Source: Rutstroemia sp. NJR-2017a BVV2 (taxonomy: Eukaryota > Ascomycota > Leotiomycetes > Helotiales > Rutstroemiaceae). Taken from it: a stretch of DNA of 64,000 bases. This document shows positions 62,540-64,000 of this stretch, one piece after another. Position 1 is the first letter of the stretch, and every line of letters starts with the position of its first letter. The stretch spans positions 620,001-684,000 of the forward strand of contig NJPS01000043.1 in the NCBI GenBank assembly GCA_002946415.1, written 5' to 3'. The position numbers and the translations under genes are program-made. The notes under the pieces were generated by a model, which had not been told where the DNA came from, ran no database searches, and worked only from the letters and a program-made list of their open reading frames with translations.

Positions 62540-63418
62540 TCACCGAAAACGCCATCGCGCTATCTCCTGTTGTACAAATGAACTATAATTGGTGGATTAG
62601 GCTTCCAGAAACATGGAGGAATCTTGCAGGTGCACACGGGTACTCGAGCTGTGTTACAGCCCAGGAATAGCATGGATTTTATTACCGCATATGGTAGCTG
62701 CGAAGAGAAAATGAACATGGCGTGAGTAAGTAATGTGGAAATTTCGCGGAATTAAAGTACTACAATTCTACCTGCCCTCTTTGTTCACAAAGATGTACAT
62801 CCGAGCAATCAACGAACGTGTAATCAGCCATGAGCTTATGCTCAAGGACCTCCCTCATGCAGAACTCTCCGCATCCCAGCCATGTCCCTGGTGGCGGAAG
62901 TAAGCAGTCACGAAGGGACCATTACAATTCAATACCACTCCACCCTCGCTGTGTAACGGACCGTTTCGAACACTCGCTCGCTTGCCACATGCATGGTAAT
63001 ATAAGCACTAATTATCGCACGCTATACCCCGGATGTTTATCTGCTTTCTGGGTTTCCATTAATTGGCGTACGACCTTGTTTAATACGCTCCCGCATGAGA
63101 CATTACTCCCAGCCAATTGGATGATTACGTCTTGCTGCACGAAATCTCCCGCGGACCAATACGCAGAGACGATACTGAGCCGGCGTTACTGGCGCGGAGT
63201 CTTATCTATGGGACACTTGGCTATTGGCTGGGCGCAGCTGAGACTCTTGGAAGGCGCAAGTTGTTCTGTCGCTACTGTACTGCTGGGTGGAGGGATGGGT
63301 GTGAGTGAATGAATGGCCACGACTTTATCTGTCGTGCTTGTACCCTTTTATTCCCCTCCTCCCTCCATCCATTGCATAGCACGGCACACAATTCTGCTCA
63401 CGTACAATTTTCCACATC
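62540..63418. other. Intergenic region before the permease gene
   Basis: About 880 bases. ORFs here (for example 62830-63312) have irregular composition and no motif. It contains the permease promoter, with a pyrimidine-rich leader near 63340-63400. Confidence 0.4.
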
Positions 63419-64000
63419 ATGACCATGAGCGAAAAACACACCATCGACGACAGCGCGCTGCACGTCACGTCCGTCTTTCAAAAGACGGGCGACCACGCCG
63501 TGCTCGACCACGAAGCAGACACAGACGAGGAGATCCTCGTCGCGCTCGGCTACCGCCAGGAGTTCAAGCGCGAACTGTCCATATGGTCGTCGTTCAGCGT
63601 CTCGTTTTCGATGCTTGGTCTCTTGCCGTCGATTGCATCAACGCTGGGGTATAATCTCGCGTACAGCGGGCCGGCGGGCTCGGTGTGGGGGTGGGCGGTT
63701 GCGGCGATTCTCATCCAATTCGTGGCGCTGGCGATGGCGGAGCTGTGCTCGAGTATGCCGACCGCGGGGGGGCTGTATTATGCGGCGGCGGTGATGGCGC
63801 CGGAGGGGTATGGGCCGCTTTGCGCGTGGGTAAGAGAGTTGGATGGATAGCTATGTGTCTTTTTTGTACTAAAGAATTATAGATCACGGGATGGTCGAAC
63901 TTGCTCGGGCAAGCGACTGCGCCTTGCTCTCTTAACTATGCTCTATCGACTATGATTCTCACCGCAGTCCAGATAGCGAATCCGAGTTATGTCCCGCAGA
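63419..64000 (+). CDS. APC-family amino acid/GABA permease, partial (cut by window end)
   Basis: The first 176 residues are present and the gene runs off the window. Exon 1 is 63419-63829, the intron 63830-63882 (GTAAGA..TATAG), and exon 2 starts at 63883 with ITGWSNLLGQATAP. Start is ATG at 63419, with another at 63425. A hydrophilic cytoplasmic N-terminus is followed by DEEILVALGYRQEFKRELSIWSSFSVSFS, the entry motif of fungal amino-acid/choline (GABA/Uga4-Hnm1) transporters. TM1, TM2 and TM3 are then visible (IASTLGYNLAYSGP; VAAILIQFVALAMAELCSSMPTAGGLYY). Substrate cannot be told from this part. Codon use is rather GC-rich compared with neighbours. Confidence 0.88.

Noticed and set aside
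62830..63312. 160-codon plus ORF before the permease
   Set aside because: Composition is irregular with no motif; the adjacent permease start and pyrimidine-rich leader explain the region better.

Overview
The window is nuclear DNA of a filamentous ascomycete (Pezizomycotina). The evidence is short 44-113 nt introns with GT..AG ends and CTAAC-like branch sites, compact genes with shared divergent promoters, fungus-specific families (NuA4 Eaf7, Mak32, fungal CorA-like proteins), and a retrotransposon decayed in the manner of repeat-induced point mutation (RIP). The protein sequences feel like Leotiomycetes, but that is an impression without a search.

Layout. 1-11.2 kb: a Pho85-type cyclin (-), a long gene-free upstream region with microsatellites, a mitochondrial-looking cPLA2-type phospholipase (-), and the exocyst subunit EXO70 (+). 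11.2-28.1 kb is a gene-poor accessory block. It holds a TATA-driven 38-residue Cys-rich peptide ORF, decayed coding-like fragments, a 237-residue secreted six-cysteine protein with a Kex2-like site (-), a 273-bp hAT-like miniature inverted-repeat element, and a complete but inactivated 4.77-kb Ty1/Copia retrotransposon with 120-bp LTRs and a perfect 5-bp target duplication. 28.1-64 kb is dense housekeeping DNA: CorA-like/ubiquitin-like fusion, complex I 29.9-kDa subunit, Eaf7, a gamma-tubulin complex component, carnitine acetyltransferase, mitoribosomal uS4m, La protein, mitoribosomal mL44, a small complex I-like membrane subunit, cyclase-associated protein, a Mak32-like kinase, MCM3, an HSPA12-type Hsp70, a PHD-finger protein, and the start of an APC-family permease cut by the window end.

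How the genes relate. Five genes between 32 and 48 kb encode mitochondrial proteins (two respiratory, two mitoribosomal, and the acyl-carnitine shuttle enzyme). Several neighbours are divergent pairs with short common promoters: Eaf7/gamma-tubulin component, uS4m/La, mL44/complex I-like subunit, CAP/Mak32-like, Hsp70/PHD. Exon structures below were built by hand from splice signals and frame continuity; in every multi-exon model except the truncated permease the exons sum to whole codons.

Most notable: a carnitine acetyltransferase with an alternative 5' exon encoding a mitochondrial presequence and a C-terminal AKL peroxisomal signal; the Copia element whose zinc-knuckle ligands have all become Tyr by CpA-to-TpA changes; a CTD-like heptad array inside a CorA-like/ubiquitin-like fusion; and the small Cys-rich and secreted proteins in the accessory block.
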